From positions 1 to 31,237 of the forward strand of contig NW_003110731.1 of assembly GCF_000003605.2 (NCBI RefSeq): 31,237 bases of DNA. The letters run 5' to 3'. Under the pieces are notes generated by a model. It did not search any database, had not been told where the DNA came from, and saw only the letters and a list, made by a program, of their open reading frames with translations. This DNA comes from Saccoglossus kowalevskii. Its lineage: Eukaryota; Hemichordata; Enteropneusta; Harrimaniidae. This document shows, piece after piece, positions 1 through 11,744 of this stretch (positions within the stretch are counted from its first letter, which is position 1; each line of letters starts with the position of its first letter). The translations under genes and the position numbers were made by a program.

Positions 1-1750
1 TCAGACTGACCCCAGAGATGTTACCAGACGTACCTCAGAATATACCCAGACTGGCCTCAGAGATGTGACCAGACGTACCTCAGAATATTTCTAGACTGAC
101 CTCAGAGATGTGACCAGACGTACCTCAGAATATACCCAGACTGACCTCAGAGATGTGACCAGACGTACCTCAGAATATACCCAAACTGATCTCAGAGATG
201 TTACCAGACTTACCTCAGAATATACCCAGACTGACCCCAGAGATGTGACCAGACGTACCTCAGAATATACCCAGACTGACCCCAGAGATGTTACCAGATG
301 TACCTCAGAATATACCCAAACTGGCCTCCGAGATGTGACAAGACGTACTTCAGAATATACCCAGACTGGCCTTAGAGATGTGACCAGACGTACCTCAGAA
401 TATACCTAGACTGACCTCAGAGATGTGACCAGACGTACCTCAGAATATACCCAGACTGGCCTCAGAGATGTGACCAGACGTACCTCAGAATATATCTAGA
501 CTGACCTCAGAGATGTGACCAGACGTACATCAGAATATACCCAGACTGACCTCAGAGATGTGACCAGACGTACCTCAGAATATACCCAGACTGACCTCAG
601 AGATGTTACCAGACTTACCTCAGAATATACCCAGACTGACCCCAGAGATGTGACCAGAAGTACCTCAGAATATACCCAGACTGACCCCAGAGATGTTACC
701 AGATGTACCTCAGAATATATCCAGAGATGTTACCAGATGTACCTTAGAATATACCTAGACCGACCTCAGAGATGTGACCAGACGTACCTCAGAATATACC
801 CAGACTGACCTCAGAGATGTGACCAGACGTACCTCAGAATATACCCAGACTGACTTCAGAGATGTTACCAGACGTACCTCAGAATATACTTAGACTGCCT
901 TAGAGATGTGACCAGACGTACCTCAGAATATACCCAGACTGACTTCAGAGATGTTACCAGACGTACCTCAGAATATACTTAGACTGCCTTAGAGATGTGA
1001 CCAGACGTACCATAGAATATACTCAGACTGACCCCAGAGATGTTACCAGATGTACCTCAGAATATACCCAGACTGACCTCAGAGATGTGACCAGATGTAC
1101 CTCAGATTATACCTAGACTGACATCAGAGATGTTACCAGACGTACCTTAGAATATACTTAGACTGGCCTTAGAGATGTGACCAGATGTACCTCAGAATAT
1201 ATCCAGACTGGCCTCAGAGATGTGATCAGACGTACCTCAGAATATAACTAGACTGACCTCAGAGATGAGACCAGACGTACCTCAGAATATACCCAGACTG
1301 ACCTCAGAGATGTGACCAGACGTACCTCAGAATATACCTAGACTGACCTCAGAGATGTTACCAGACGTACCTCAGAATATACCCAGACTGGCCTCAGAGA
1401 TGTGACCAGACGTACCTCAGAATATATCTAGACTGACCTCAGAGATGTGACCAGACGTACCTCAGAATATACCCAGACTGACCTCAGAGATGTGACCAGA
1501 CGTACCTCAGAATATACCCAAACTGACCTCAGAGATGTTACCAGACTTACCTCAGAATATACCCAGACTGACCCCAGAGATGTTACCAGACTTACCTCAG
1601 AATATAACCAGACTGACCCCAGAGATGTGACCAGACGTACCTAAGAATATACCCAGACTGACCCCAGAGATGTTACCAGATGTACCTCAGAATGTATCCA
1701 GAGATGTGATCAGACATACCTCAGAATATACCTAGACCGACCTCAGAGAT
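1..1750. repeat. Left segment: mostly plain monomers with local duplications
   Basis: This stretch is 45-bp monomers without an S7 signature. A run of near-identical units starts at 110 and again at 515, 405 bp (nine monomers) apart. Shortened 34-bp units (third quarter missing) have their junctions near 720 and 1697. From 1447 it carries a four-monomer module that recurs at 8395, 18188 and 25265, recognisable by GACTTACC twice and ATAACCAG in the fourth monomer. The stretch 1447-2050 corresponds to 18188-18791: in both places S7 begins 304 bp after the module start (7 x 45 minus 11). Odd units include GATGAGACC near 1267. No gene is visible. Confidence 0.85.
825..1002. repeat. Local 89-bp tandem duplication (45-bp plus 44-bp unit)
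   Basis: Two consecutive 89-bp blocks are nearly identical. Each has one 45-bp unit with CTGACTTCAG followed by one 44-bp unit with ACTTAGACTGCC, in which one G of the usual ACTTAGACTGGCC form is missing. The TAGACTGCC motif recurs 89 bp apart, near 891 and 980. The 44-bp unit is a stable variant, seen again near 6461, 12978, 13070, 13685, 14450, 14849, 14935, 15510, 16265, 20970, 24485, 24800, 29590, 29905 and 30755. Confidence 0.8.
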
Positions 1751-2804
1751 GTGACCAGACGTACCTCAGAATATACCAAGACTGACCTCAGAGATGTGAC
1801 CAGACGTACCTCAGAATATACCCAGACTGATCTCAGAGATGTTACCAGACGTACCTCAGAATATACCCAGACTGGCCTCAGAGATGTGACAAGACATACC
1901 TCAGAATACACCCAGATTGACCTTAGAGATGTGACCAGACGTACCTCAGAATGTACCCAGACTGGCCTCCGAGATGTGACCAAACGCACCTCAGAATATA
2001 CCCAGACTGACATCAGAGATGTTACCAGACGTACCTCAGAATATACCTAGACTGACCACAGAGATGTGACCAGACGTACCTCAGAATATACCCGGACTGA
2101 CCCCAGAGATGTTACCAGATGTACCTCAGAATATATCCAGAGATGTGACCAGACGTACCTCAGAATATACCTAGACCGACCTCAGAGATGTGACCAGACG
2201 TACCTCAGAATATACCCAGACTGACCTCAGAGATGTGACCAGACGTACCTCAGAATATACCCAGAATGATCTCAGAGATGTTACCAGACGTACCTCAGAA
2301 TATACCCAGACTGGAATCAGAGATGTGACCAGACATACCTCAGAATACACCCAGATTGACCTTAGAGATGTGACCAGACGTGCCTCAGAATGTACCCAGA
2401 CTGGCCTCCGAGATGTGACCAAACGCACCTCAGAATATACCCGGACTTACATCAGAGATGTTACCAGACGTACCTCAGAATATACCCAGACTGGCCTCAG
2501 AGATGTGACCAGACGTACCTCAGAATATATCTAGACTGACATCAGAGATGTGACCAGACATACCTCAGAATATACCCAGACTGACCTCAGAGATGTGACC
2601 AGACGTACCTCAGAATATACCCAGACTGACCTCAGAGATGTTACCAGACTTACCTCAGAATATACCCAGACTGACCCCAGAGATGTGACCAGACGTACCT
2701 CAGAATATACCCAGACTGACCCCAGAGATGTTACCAGATGTACCTCAGAATATATCCAGAGATGTGACCAGACGTACCGCAGAATATACTTAGACTGGCC
2801 TTAG
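1751..2804. repeat. Composite HOR: S7, 34-bp unit, S7b and following module
   Basis: The first S7 copy occupies about 1751-2050. S7 is recognised by ordered private variants: ACCAAGACTG, CTGATCTCAG, CTGGCCTCAG, GACATACC with ACACCCAGATTG, GAATGTACC with CCTCCGAG, CAAACGCACC with CTGACATCAG, then ACCTAG. This copy has a private GACAAGACAT near 1886. After a 34-bp unit (junction near 2136), S7b begins at 2190; it differs by CCAGAATG, CTGGAATCAG, GACGTGCC and CTTACATCAG. The next module starts at 2550 and ends at a 34-bp unit near 2755. Internal offsets of 439 and 360 bp are the same as in the copies at 5286, 23309 and 28419. After about 2785 this copy departs from the others. Confidence 0.85.
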
Positions 2805-3765
2805 AGATGTGACCAGATGTACCTCAGAATATACCTAGACTGACCTCAGAGATGTTACCAGACGTACCTCAGAATATACCCAGCCTGGCCTCAGAGATGT
2901 GACCAGACGTACCTCAGAATATATCTAGACTGACCTCAGAGATGTGACCAGACGTACCTCAGAATATACCCAGACTGACCTCAGAGATGTTACCAGACTT
3001 ACCTCAGAATATAACCAGACTGACCCCAGAGATGTGACCAGACGTACCTAAGAATATACCCAGACTGACCCCAGAGATGTTACCAGATGTACCTCAGAAT
3101 GTATCCAGAGATGTGATCAGACATACCTCAGAATATACCTAGACCGACCTCAGAGATGTGACCAGACGTACCTCAGAATATACCAAGACTGACCTCAGAG
3201 ATGTGACCAGACGTACCTCAGAATATACCCAGACTGATCTCAGAGATGTTACCAGACGTACCTCAGAATATATCTAGACTGACCTCAGAGATGTGACCAG
3301 ACGTACCTAAGAATTTACCCAGACTGACCCCAGAGATGTTACCAGATGTACCTCAGAATGTATCCAGAGATGTGATCAGACATACCTCAGAATATACCTA
3401 GACCGACCTCAGAGATGTGACCAGACGTACCTCAGAATATACCCAGACTGACATCAGAGATGTTACCAGACGTACCTCAGAATATACCTAGACTGGCCTC
3501 AGAGATGTGACCAGACGTACCTCAGAATATATCTAGACTGACCTCAGAGATGTGACCAGACGTACCTCAGAATATACCCAGACTGACCTCAGAGATGTTA
3601 CCAGACTTACCTCAGAATATAACCAGACTGACCCCAGAGATGTGACCAGACGTACCTAAGAATATACCCAGACTGACCCCAGAGATGTTACCAGATGTAC
3701 CTCAGAATGTATCCAGAGATGTGATCAGACATACCTCAGAATATACCTAGACCGACCTCAGAGAT
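2805..3765. repeat. Truncated HOR modules between S7 copies
   Basis: This stretch has the tail of the 709-bp HOR, including the diagnostic CAGCCTGGCC near 2880. Shortened S7 relatives start at 3158 and 3417. The step between those is 259 bp (6 x 45 minus 11), and the step from 3417 to the next S7 at 3766 is 349 bp (8 x 45 minus 11). The 34-bp junctions lie near 3104, 3363 and 3713. The 259-bp form keeps the first two S7 monomers and part of the third, then jumps to ATATCTAG and ACCTAAG units. No coding feature is visible. Confidence 0.8.
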
Positions 3766-4474
3766 GTGACCAGACGTACCTCAGAATATACCAAGACTGA
3801 CCTCAGAGATGTGACCAGACGTACCTCAGAATATACCCAGACTGATCTCAGAGATGTTACCAGACGTACCTCAGAATATACCCAGACTGGCCTCAGAGAT
3901 GTGACCAGACATACCTCAGAATACACCCAGATTGACCTTAGAGATGTGACCAGACGTACCTCAGAATGTACCCAGACTGGCCTCCGAGATGTGACCAAAC
4001 GCACCTCAGAATATACCCAGACTGACATCAGAGATGTTACCAGACGTACCTCAGAATATACCTAGACTGACATCAGAGATGTTACCAGACGTACCTTAGA
4101 ATATACTTAGACTGGCCTTAGAGATGTGACCAGATGTACCTCAGAATATACCTAGACTGACCTCAGAGATGTTACCAGACGTACCTCAGAATATACCCAG
4201 CCTGGCCTCAGAGATGTGACCAGACGTACCTCAGAATATATCTAGACTGACCTCAGAGATGTGACCAGACGTACCTCAGAATATACCCAGACTGACCTCA
4301 GAGATGTTACCAGACTTACCTCAGAATATAACCAGACTGACCCCAGAGATGTGACCAGACGTACCTAAGAATATACCCAGACTGACCCCAGAGATGTTAC
4401 CAGATGTACCTCAGAATGTATCCAGAGATGTGATCAGACATACCTCAGAATATACCTAGACCGACCTCAGAGAT
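3766..4474. repeat. 709-bp HOR beginning with S7
   Basis: Sixteen monomer positions, one of them a 34-bp unit (16 x 45 minus 11). The order is S7, GACGTACCTTAG with ACTTAGACTGGCC, GATGTACC with ACCTAG, CAGCCTGGCC, ATATCTAG, GACTTACC with ATAACCAG, ACCTAAG, GATGTACC, then the 34-bp unit (junction near 4421) and the ACCTAGACCGACC unit. The same order follows the S7 starts at 16851, 18492, 19730, 21508 and 27710. ACCTAG, ATCTAG, ACTTAG and ACCTAAG all put stops in the one frame open in the consensus. Confidence 0.85.
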
Positions 4475-5285
4475 GTGACCAGACGTACCTCAGAATATAC
4501 CAAGACTGACCTCAGAGATGTGACCAGACGTACCTCAGAATATACCCAGACTGATCTCAGAGATGTTACCAGACGTACCTCAGAATATATCTAGACTGAC
4601 CTCAGAGATATGACCAGACGTACCTAAGAATATACCCAGACTGACCCCAGAGATGTTACCAGATGTACCTCAGAATGTATCCAGAGATGTGATCAGACAT
4701 ACCTCAGAATATACCTAGACCGACATCAGAGATGTGACCAGACGTACCTCAGAATATACCAAAACTGACCTCAGAGATGTACCCAGACTAGCCTCCGAGA
4801 TGTGACCAAACGCACCTCAGAATATACCCAGACTGACATCAGAGATGTTACCAGACGTACCTCAGAATATACCTAGACTGACATCAGAGATGTTACCAGA
4901 CGTACCTTAGAATATACTTAGACTGGCCTTAGAGATGTGACCAGATGTACCTCAGAATATACCTAGACTGACCTCAGAGATGTTACCAGACGTACCTCAG
5001 AATATACCCAGCCTGGCCTCAGAGATGTGACCAGACGTACCTCAGAATATATCTAGACTGACCTCACAGATGTGACCAGACGTACCTCAGAATATACCCA
5101 GACTGACCTCAGAGATGTTACCAGACTTACCTCAGAATATAACCAGACTGACCCCAGAGATGTGACCAGACGTACCTAAGAATATACCCAGACTGACCCC
5201 AGAGATGTTACCAGATGTACCTCAGAATGTATCCAGAGATGTGATCAGACATACCTCAGAATATACCTAGACCGACCTCAGAGAT
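4475..5285. repeat. 259-bp truncated HOR plus a unit with a half-monomer deletion
   Basis: A truncated S7 relative runs from 4475 to 4733 (259 bp) and carries the diagnostic GATATGACC. The following 552 bp hold one 22-bp deletion at the 4780/4781 junction, where GAGATGT runs directly into ACCCAGACTAGCC, giving a 23-bp unit. The same junction with the same private flanking variants (ACCAAAACTG before, ACTAGCC after) occurs at 20744/20745. Removing 22 bp equals two quarters, fitting recombination between the two similar halves of the monomer. A 34-bp junction lies near 5233. Confidence 0.85.
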
Positions 5286-7671
5286 GTGACCAGACGTACC
5301 TCAGAATATACCAAGACTGACCTCAGAGATGTGACCAGACGTACCTCAGAATATACCCAGACTGATCTCAGAGATGTTACCAGACGTACCTCAGAATATA
5401 CCCAGACTGGCCTCAGAGATGTGACCAGACATACCTCAGAATACACCCAGATTGACCTTAGAGATGTGACCAGACGTACCTCAGAATGTACCCAGACTGG
5501 CCTCCGAGATGTGACCAAACGCACCTCAGAATATACCCAGACTGACATCAGAGATGTTACCAGACGTACCTCAGAATATACCTAGACTGACCACAGAGAT
5601 GTGACCAGACGTACCTCAGAATATACCCGGACTGACCCCAGAGATGTTACCAGATGTACCTCAGAATATATCCAGAGATGTGACCAGACGTACCTCAGAA
5701 TATACCTAGACCGACCTCAGAGATGTGACCAGACGTACCTCAGAATATACCCAGACTGACCTCAGAGATGTGACCAGACGTACCTCAGAATATACCCAGA
5801 ATGATCTCAGAGATGTTACCAGACGTACCTCAGAATATACCCAGACTGGAATCAGAGATGTGACCAGACATACCTCAGAATACACCCAGATTGACCTTAG
5901 AGATGTGACCAGACGTGCCTCAGAATGTACCCAGACTGGCCTCCGAGATGTGACCAAACGCACCTCAGAATATACCCAGACTTACATCAGAGATGTTACC
6001 AGACGTACCTCAGAATATACCCAGACTGGCCTCAGAGATGTGACCAGACGTACCTCAGAATATATCTAGACTGACATCAGAGATGTGACCAGACGTACCT
6101 CAGAATATACCCAGACTGACCTCAGAGATGTGACCAGACGTACCTCAGAATATACCCAGACTGACCTCAGAGATGTTACCAGACTTACCTCAGAATATAC
6201 CCAGACTGACCCCAGAGATGTGACCAGACGTACCTCAGAATATACCCAGACTGACCCCAGAGATGTTACCAGATGTACCTCAGAATATATCCAGAGATGT
6301 GACCAGACGTACCGCAGAATATACCTAGACCGACCACAGAGATGTGACCAGACGTACCTCAGAATATACCCAGACTGACCTCAGAGATGTGACCAGACGT
6401 ACCTCAGAATATACCCAGACTGACCTCAGAGATGTGACCAGACGTACCTCAGAATATACTTAGACTGCCTTAGAGATGTGACCAGACGTACCTTAGAAAA
6501 TACCCAGACTGACCCCAGAGATGTTACCAGATGTACCTCAGAATATACCCAGACTGACCTCAGAAATGTGACCAGACGTACCTCAGAATATACCCAGACT
6601 GACCCCAGAGATGTTACCAGATGTACCTCAGAATATACCCAGACTGACCTCAGAAATGTGACCAGATGTACCTCAGAATATACCTAGACTGACATCAGAG
6701 ATGTGATCAGACGTTCCTCAGAATATACCTAGACTGACCTCAGAGATGTGACCAGACATACCTCAGAATATACCCAGACTGACCTCAGAGATGTGACCAG
6801 ACGTACCTCAGAATATACCCAGACTGACCTCAGAGATGTGACCAGACGTACCTCAGAATATACTTAGACTGGCTTAGAGATGTGACCAGACGTACCTTTA
6901 GAAAATACCCAGACTGACCCCAGAGATGTTACCAGATGTACCTCAGAATATACCCAGACTGACCTCAGAAATGTGACCAGATGTACCTCAGAATATACCT
7001 AGACTGACATCAGAGATGTGATCAGACGTTCCTCAGAATATACCTAGACTGACCTCAGAGATGTGACCAGACATACCTCAGAATATACCCAGACTGACCT
7101 CAGAGATGTGACCAGACGTACCTCAGAATATACCTATACTGACCTCAGAGATGTGACCAGACGTACCTCAGAATATACCCAGACTGACCTCAGAGATGTG
7201 ACCAGACGTATCTCAGAATATACCTAGACTGACCTCAGAGATGTTACCAGACGTACCTCAGAATATACCCAGACTGGCCTCAGAGATGTGACCAGACGTA
7301 CCTCAGAATATATCTAGACTGACCTCAGAGATGTGACCAGACGTACCTAAGAATATACCCAGACTGACCTCAGAGATGTGACCAGACGTAACTCAGAATA
7401 TACCCAGACTGACCTCAGAGATGTTACCAGACTTACCTCAGAATATACCCAGACTGACCCCAGAGATGTGACCAGACGTACCTCAGAATATACCCAGACT
7501 GACCCCAGAGATGTTACCAGATGTACCTCAGAATATATCCAGAGATGTGACCAGACGCACCTCAGAATATACCTAGACCGACCTCAGAGATGTGACCAGA
7601 CGTACTTCAGAATATACCCAGACTGGCCTCAGAGATGTGACCAGATGTACCTCAGAATATACCTAGACTGA
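5286..7671. repeat. Superblock, copy 1 (about 2.4 kb)
   Basis: S7 at 5286, S7b at 5725, a further module at 6085, then alternating units with ACTTAG, TTAGAAAATACC, CAGAAATGTG, GTGATCAGACGTTCC and ACCTATACTG, ending in a module at 7378 with the rare GTAACTCAG. The same order follows 28419 almost to 30671 and 23309 to about 25260. This copy has two extra monomers: CAGAAATGTG recurs 90 bp apart at 6561 and 6651, a tandem duplication the other two copies lack. It also has an extra T in ACCTTTAG near 6896 and GGCTTAG for GCCTTAG near 6871. The 34-bp junctions lie near 5671, 6290 and 7538. Confidence 0.85.
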
Positions 7672-8640
7672 CCTCAGAGATGGGACCAGACGTACCTCAG
7701 AATATACCCAGACTGACCTCAGAGATGTTACCAGACTTACCTCAGAATATAACCAGACTGACCCTAGAGATGTGACTAGACGTACCTCAGAATATACCCA
7801 GACTGACCCCAGAGATGTTACCAGATGTACCTCAGAATATATCCAGAGATGTGACCAGACGTACCTCAGAATATAACTAGACCGACCTCAGAGATGTGAC
7901 CAGACGTACCTCAGAATATACCCAGACTGACCTCAGAGATGTGACCAGACGTACCTCAGAATATACCCAGACTGATCTCAGAGATGTGACCAGACGTACC
8001 TCAGAATATACCCAGACTGGCCTCAGAGATGTGACCAGACATACCTCAAAATACACCCAGATTGACCTTAGAGATGTGACCAGACGTACCTCAGAATGTA
8101 CTCAGACTGGTCCTCCAGAGATGTGACCAGACGTACTTCAGAATATACTCCAGACTGACCTTCAGAGATGTGACCAGACGTACCTCAGAATATACCCAGA
8201 CTGACCTCAGAGATGTGACCAGAAGTACCTCAGAATATACCCAGACTGACCTCAGAGATGTGACCAGACGTATCTCAGAATATACCTAGACTGACCTCAG
8301 AGATGTTACCAGACGTACCTCAGAATATACCCAGACTGGCCTCAGAGATGTGACCAGACGTACCTCAGAATATATCTAGACTGACCTCAGAGATGTGACC
8401 AGACGTACCTCAGAATATACCCAGACTGACCTCAGAGATGTGACCAGACGTACCTCAGAATATACCCAGACTGACCTCAGAGATGTTACCAGACTTACCT
8501 CAGAATATACCCAGACTGACCCCAGAGATGTTACCAGACTTACCTCAGAATATAACCAGACTGACCCCAGAGATGTGACCAGACGTACCTCAGAATGTAT
8601 CCAGAGATGTGATCAGACATACCTCAGAATATACCTTGAC
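7672..8640. repeat. Transition segment with an S7-like run broken by small insertions
   Basis: An S7-like run starts at 7896, but its first monomers have CCCAGACTG rather than CCAAGACTG and the fourth has CTCAAAATAC. At 8110-8152 it breaks down in a cluster of four single-base insertions. The four-monomer module found at 1447, 18188 and 25265 starts at 8395. The 34-bp junctions lie near 7842 and 8600. Single oddities include GATGGGACC near 7680 and GTGACTAGACG near 7774. No coding feature is visible. Confidence 0.8.
8108..8155. other. Cluster of four single-base insertions, possible assembly error
   Basis: Within about 45 bases the units read ACTGGTCCTCCAGAG, ATACTCCAG and GACCTTCAG, each with one or two extra pyrimidines relative to every other copy of these monomers. 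The run ends the S7-like stretch that begins at 7896. A misjoin or consensus error in a repeat is the simplest reading; true mutation cannot be excluded. Confidence 0.6.
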
Positions 8641-11085
8641 TGACCTCAGAGATGTGACCAGACGTACCTCAGAATATATCTAGACTGACCTCAGAGATGT
8701 GACCAGACGTACCTCAGAATATACCCAGACTGACCTCAGAGATGTTACCAGACTTACCTCAGAATATAACCAGACTGACCCCAGAGATGTGACCAGACGT
8801 ACCTAAGAATATACCCAGACTGACCCCAGAGATGTTACCAGATGTACCTCAGAATGTATCCAGAGATGTGATCAGACATACCTCAGAATATACCTAGACC
8901 GACCTCAGAGATGTGACCAGACGTACCTCAGAATATACCAAGACTGACCTCAGAGATGTGACCAGACGTACCTCAGAATATACCCAGACTGATCTCAGAG
9001 ATGTTACCAGACGTACCTCAGAATATATCTAGACTGACCTCAGAGATATGACCAGACGTACCTAAGAATATACCCAGACTGACCCCAGAGATGTTACCAG
9101 ATGTACCTCAGAATGTATCCAGAGATGTGATCAGACATACCTCAGAATATACCTAGACCGACATCAGAGATGTGACCAGACGTACCTCAGAATATACCAA
9201 GACTGACCTCAGAGATGTGACCAGACGTACCTTAGAATATACCCAGACTGACCTCAGAGATGTTACCAGACTTACCTCAGAATATAACCAGACTGACCCC
9301 AGAGATGTGACCAGACGTACCTAAGAATATACCCAGACTGACCCCAGAGATGTTACCAGATGTACCTCAGAATGTATCCAGAGATGTGATCAGACATACC
9401 TCAGAATATACCTAGATCGACCTCAGAGATGTGACCAGACGTACCTCAGAATATACCAAGACTGACCTCAGAGATGTGACCAGACGTACCTCAGAATATA
9501 CCCAGACTGATCTCAGAGATGTTACCAGACGTACCTCAGAATATACCCAGACTGGCCTCAGAGATGTGACCAGACATACCTCAGAATACACCCAGATTGA
9601 CCTTAGAGATGTGACCAGACGTACCTCAGAATGTACCCAGACTGGCCTCCGAGATGTGACCAAACGCACCTCAGAATATACCCAGACTGACATCAGAGAT
9701 GTTACCAGACGTACCTCAGAATATACCTAGACTGACCTCAGAGATGTGACCAGACGTACCTCAGAATATATCTAGACTGACCTCAGAGATGTGACCAGAC
9801 GTACCTCAGAATATACCCAGACTGACCTCAGAGATGTTACCAGACTTACCTCAGAATATAACCAGACTGACCCCAGAGATGTGACCAGACGTACCTAAGA
9901 ATATACCCAGACTGACCCCAGAGATGTTACCAGATGTACCTCAGAATGTATCCAGAGATGTGATCAGACATACCTCAGAATATACCTAGATCGACCTCAG
10001 AGATGTGACCAGACGTACCTCAGAATATACCAAGACTGACCTCAGAGATGTGACCAGACGTACCTCAGAATATACCCAGACTGATCTCAGAGATGTTACC
10101 AGACGTACCTCAGAATATACCCAGACTGGCCTCAGAGATGTGACCAGACATACCTCAGAATACACCCAGATTGACCTTAGAGATGTGACCAGACGTACCT
10201 CAGAATGTACCCAGACTGGCCTCCGAGATGTGACCAAACGCACCTCAGAATATACCCAGACTGACATCAGAGATGTTACCAGACGTACCTCAGAATATAC
10301 CTTGACTGACCTCAGAGATGTGACCAGACGTACCTCAGAATATATCTAGACTGACCTCAGAGATGTGACCAGACGTACCTCAGAATATACCCAGACTGAC
10401 CTCAGAGATGTTACCAGACTTACCTCAGAATATAACCAGACTGACCCCAGAGATGTGACCAGACGTACCTAAGAATATACCCAGACTGACCCCAGAGATG
10501 TTACCAGATGTACCTCAGAATGTATCCAGAGATGTGATCAGACATACCTCAGAATATACCTAGACCGACCTCAGAGATGTGACCAGACGTACCTCAGAAT
10601 ATACCAAGACTGACCTCAGAGATGTGACCAGACGTACCTCAGAATATACCCAGACTGATCTCAGAGATGTTACCAGACGTACCTCAGAATATATCTAGAC
10701 TGACCTCAGAGATATGACCAGACGTACCTAAGAATATACCCAGACTGACCCCAGAGATGTTACCAGATGTACCTCAGAATGTATCCAGAGATGTGATCAG
10801 ACATACCTCAGAATATACCTAGACCGACATCAGAGATGTGACCAGACGTACCTCAGAATATACCAAGACTGACCTCAGAGATGTGACCAGACGTACCTTA
10901 GAATATACCCAGACTGACCTCAGAGATGTTACCAGACTTACCTCAGAATATAACCAGACTGACCCCAGAGATGTGACCAGACGTACCTCAGAATATACCC
11001 GGACTGACCCCAGAGATGTTACCAGATGTACCTCAGAATATATCCAGAGATGTGACCAGACGTACCTCAGAATATACCTAGACCG
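8641..11085. repeat. 574-bp HOR region with S7 at 9431 and 10005
   Basis: S7 at 9431 and 10005 is spaced 574 bp apart (13 x 45 minus 11). Both copies are preceded by ACCTAGATCGACC instead of ACCTAGACCGACC, a variant shared only with S7 at 22735, 26044 and 26618. The copy at 10005 ends in ACCTTGACTG rather than ACCTAGACTG, as at 22735 and 26618, which removes one stop. Truncated 259-bp relatives with GATATGACC occur near 9046 and 10710. About 8640-9730 corresponds to about 21945-23034 at an offset of 13,304. The 34-bp junctions lie near 8859, 9118, 9377, 9951, 10524, 10784 and 11040. Confidence 0.82.
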
Positions 11086-11744
11086 ACCTCAGAGATGTGA
11101 CCAGACGTACCTCAGAATATACCCAGACTGACCTCAGAGATGTGACCAGACGTACCTCAGAATATACCCAGAATGATCTCAGAGATGTTACCAGACGTAC
11201 CTCAGAATATACCCAGACTGGAATCAGAGATGTGACCAGACATACCTCAGAATACACCCAGATTGACCTTAGAGATGTGACCAGACGTGCCTCAGAATGT
11301 ACCCAGACTGGCCTCCGAGATGTGACCAAACGCACCTCAGAATATACCCGGACTTACATCAGAGATGTTACCAGACGTACCTCAGAATATACCCAGACTG
11401 GCCTCAGAGATGTGACCAGACGTACCTCAGAATATATCTAGACTGACATCAGAGATGTGACCAGACATACCTCAGAATATACCCAGACTGACCTCAGAGA
11501 TGTGACCAGACGTACCTCAGAATATACCCAGACTGACCTCAGAGATGTTACCAGACTTACCTCAGAATATACCCAGACTGACCCCAGAGATGTGACCAGA
11601 CGTACCTCAGAATATACCCAGACTGACCCCAGAGATGTTACCAGATGTACCTCAGAATATACCCAGACTGACCTCAGAGATGTTACCAGACTTACCTCAG
11701 AATATAACCAGACTGACCCCAGAGATGTGACCAGACGTACCTAA
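11086..11744. repeat. S7b block without a preceding full S7
   Basis: S7b starts at 11097 and the usual following module 360 bp later at 11457, the same offset as in the composite blocks at 2190, 5725, 23748 and 28858. Here the 439-bp S7 part upstream is replaced by a truncated relative, and the downstream module runs without a 34-bp unit into GACTTACC with ATAACCAG at about 11690. The copy shares CCCGGACTTAC and GACATACC with that at 2190, so these two are probably closest relatives. Confidence 0.8.

Noticed and set aside
1732-2013. Recurrent 93-codon open frame on the - strand
   Set aside because: It recurs wherever S7 occurs and is the mirror of the + strand monomers. It has no non-repeat sequence and no sign of selection.
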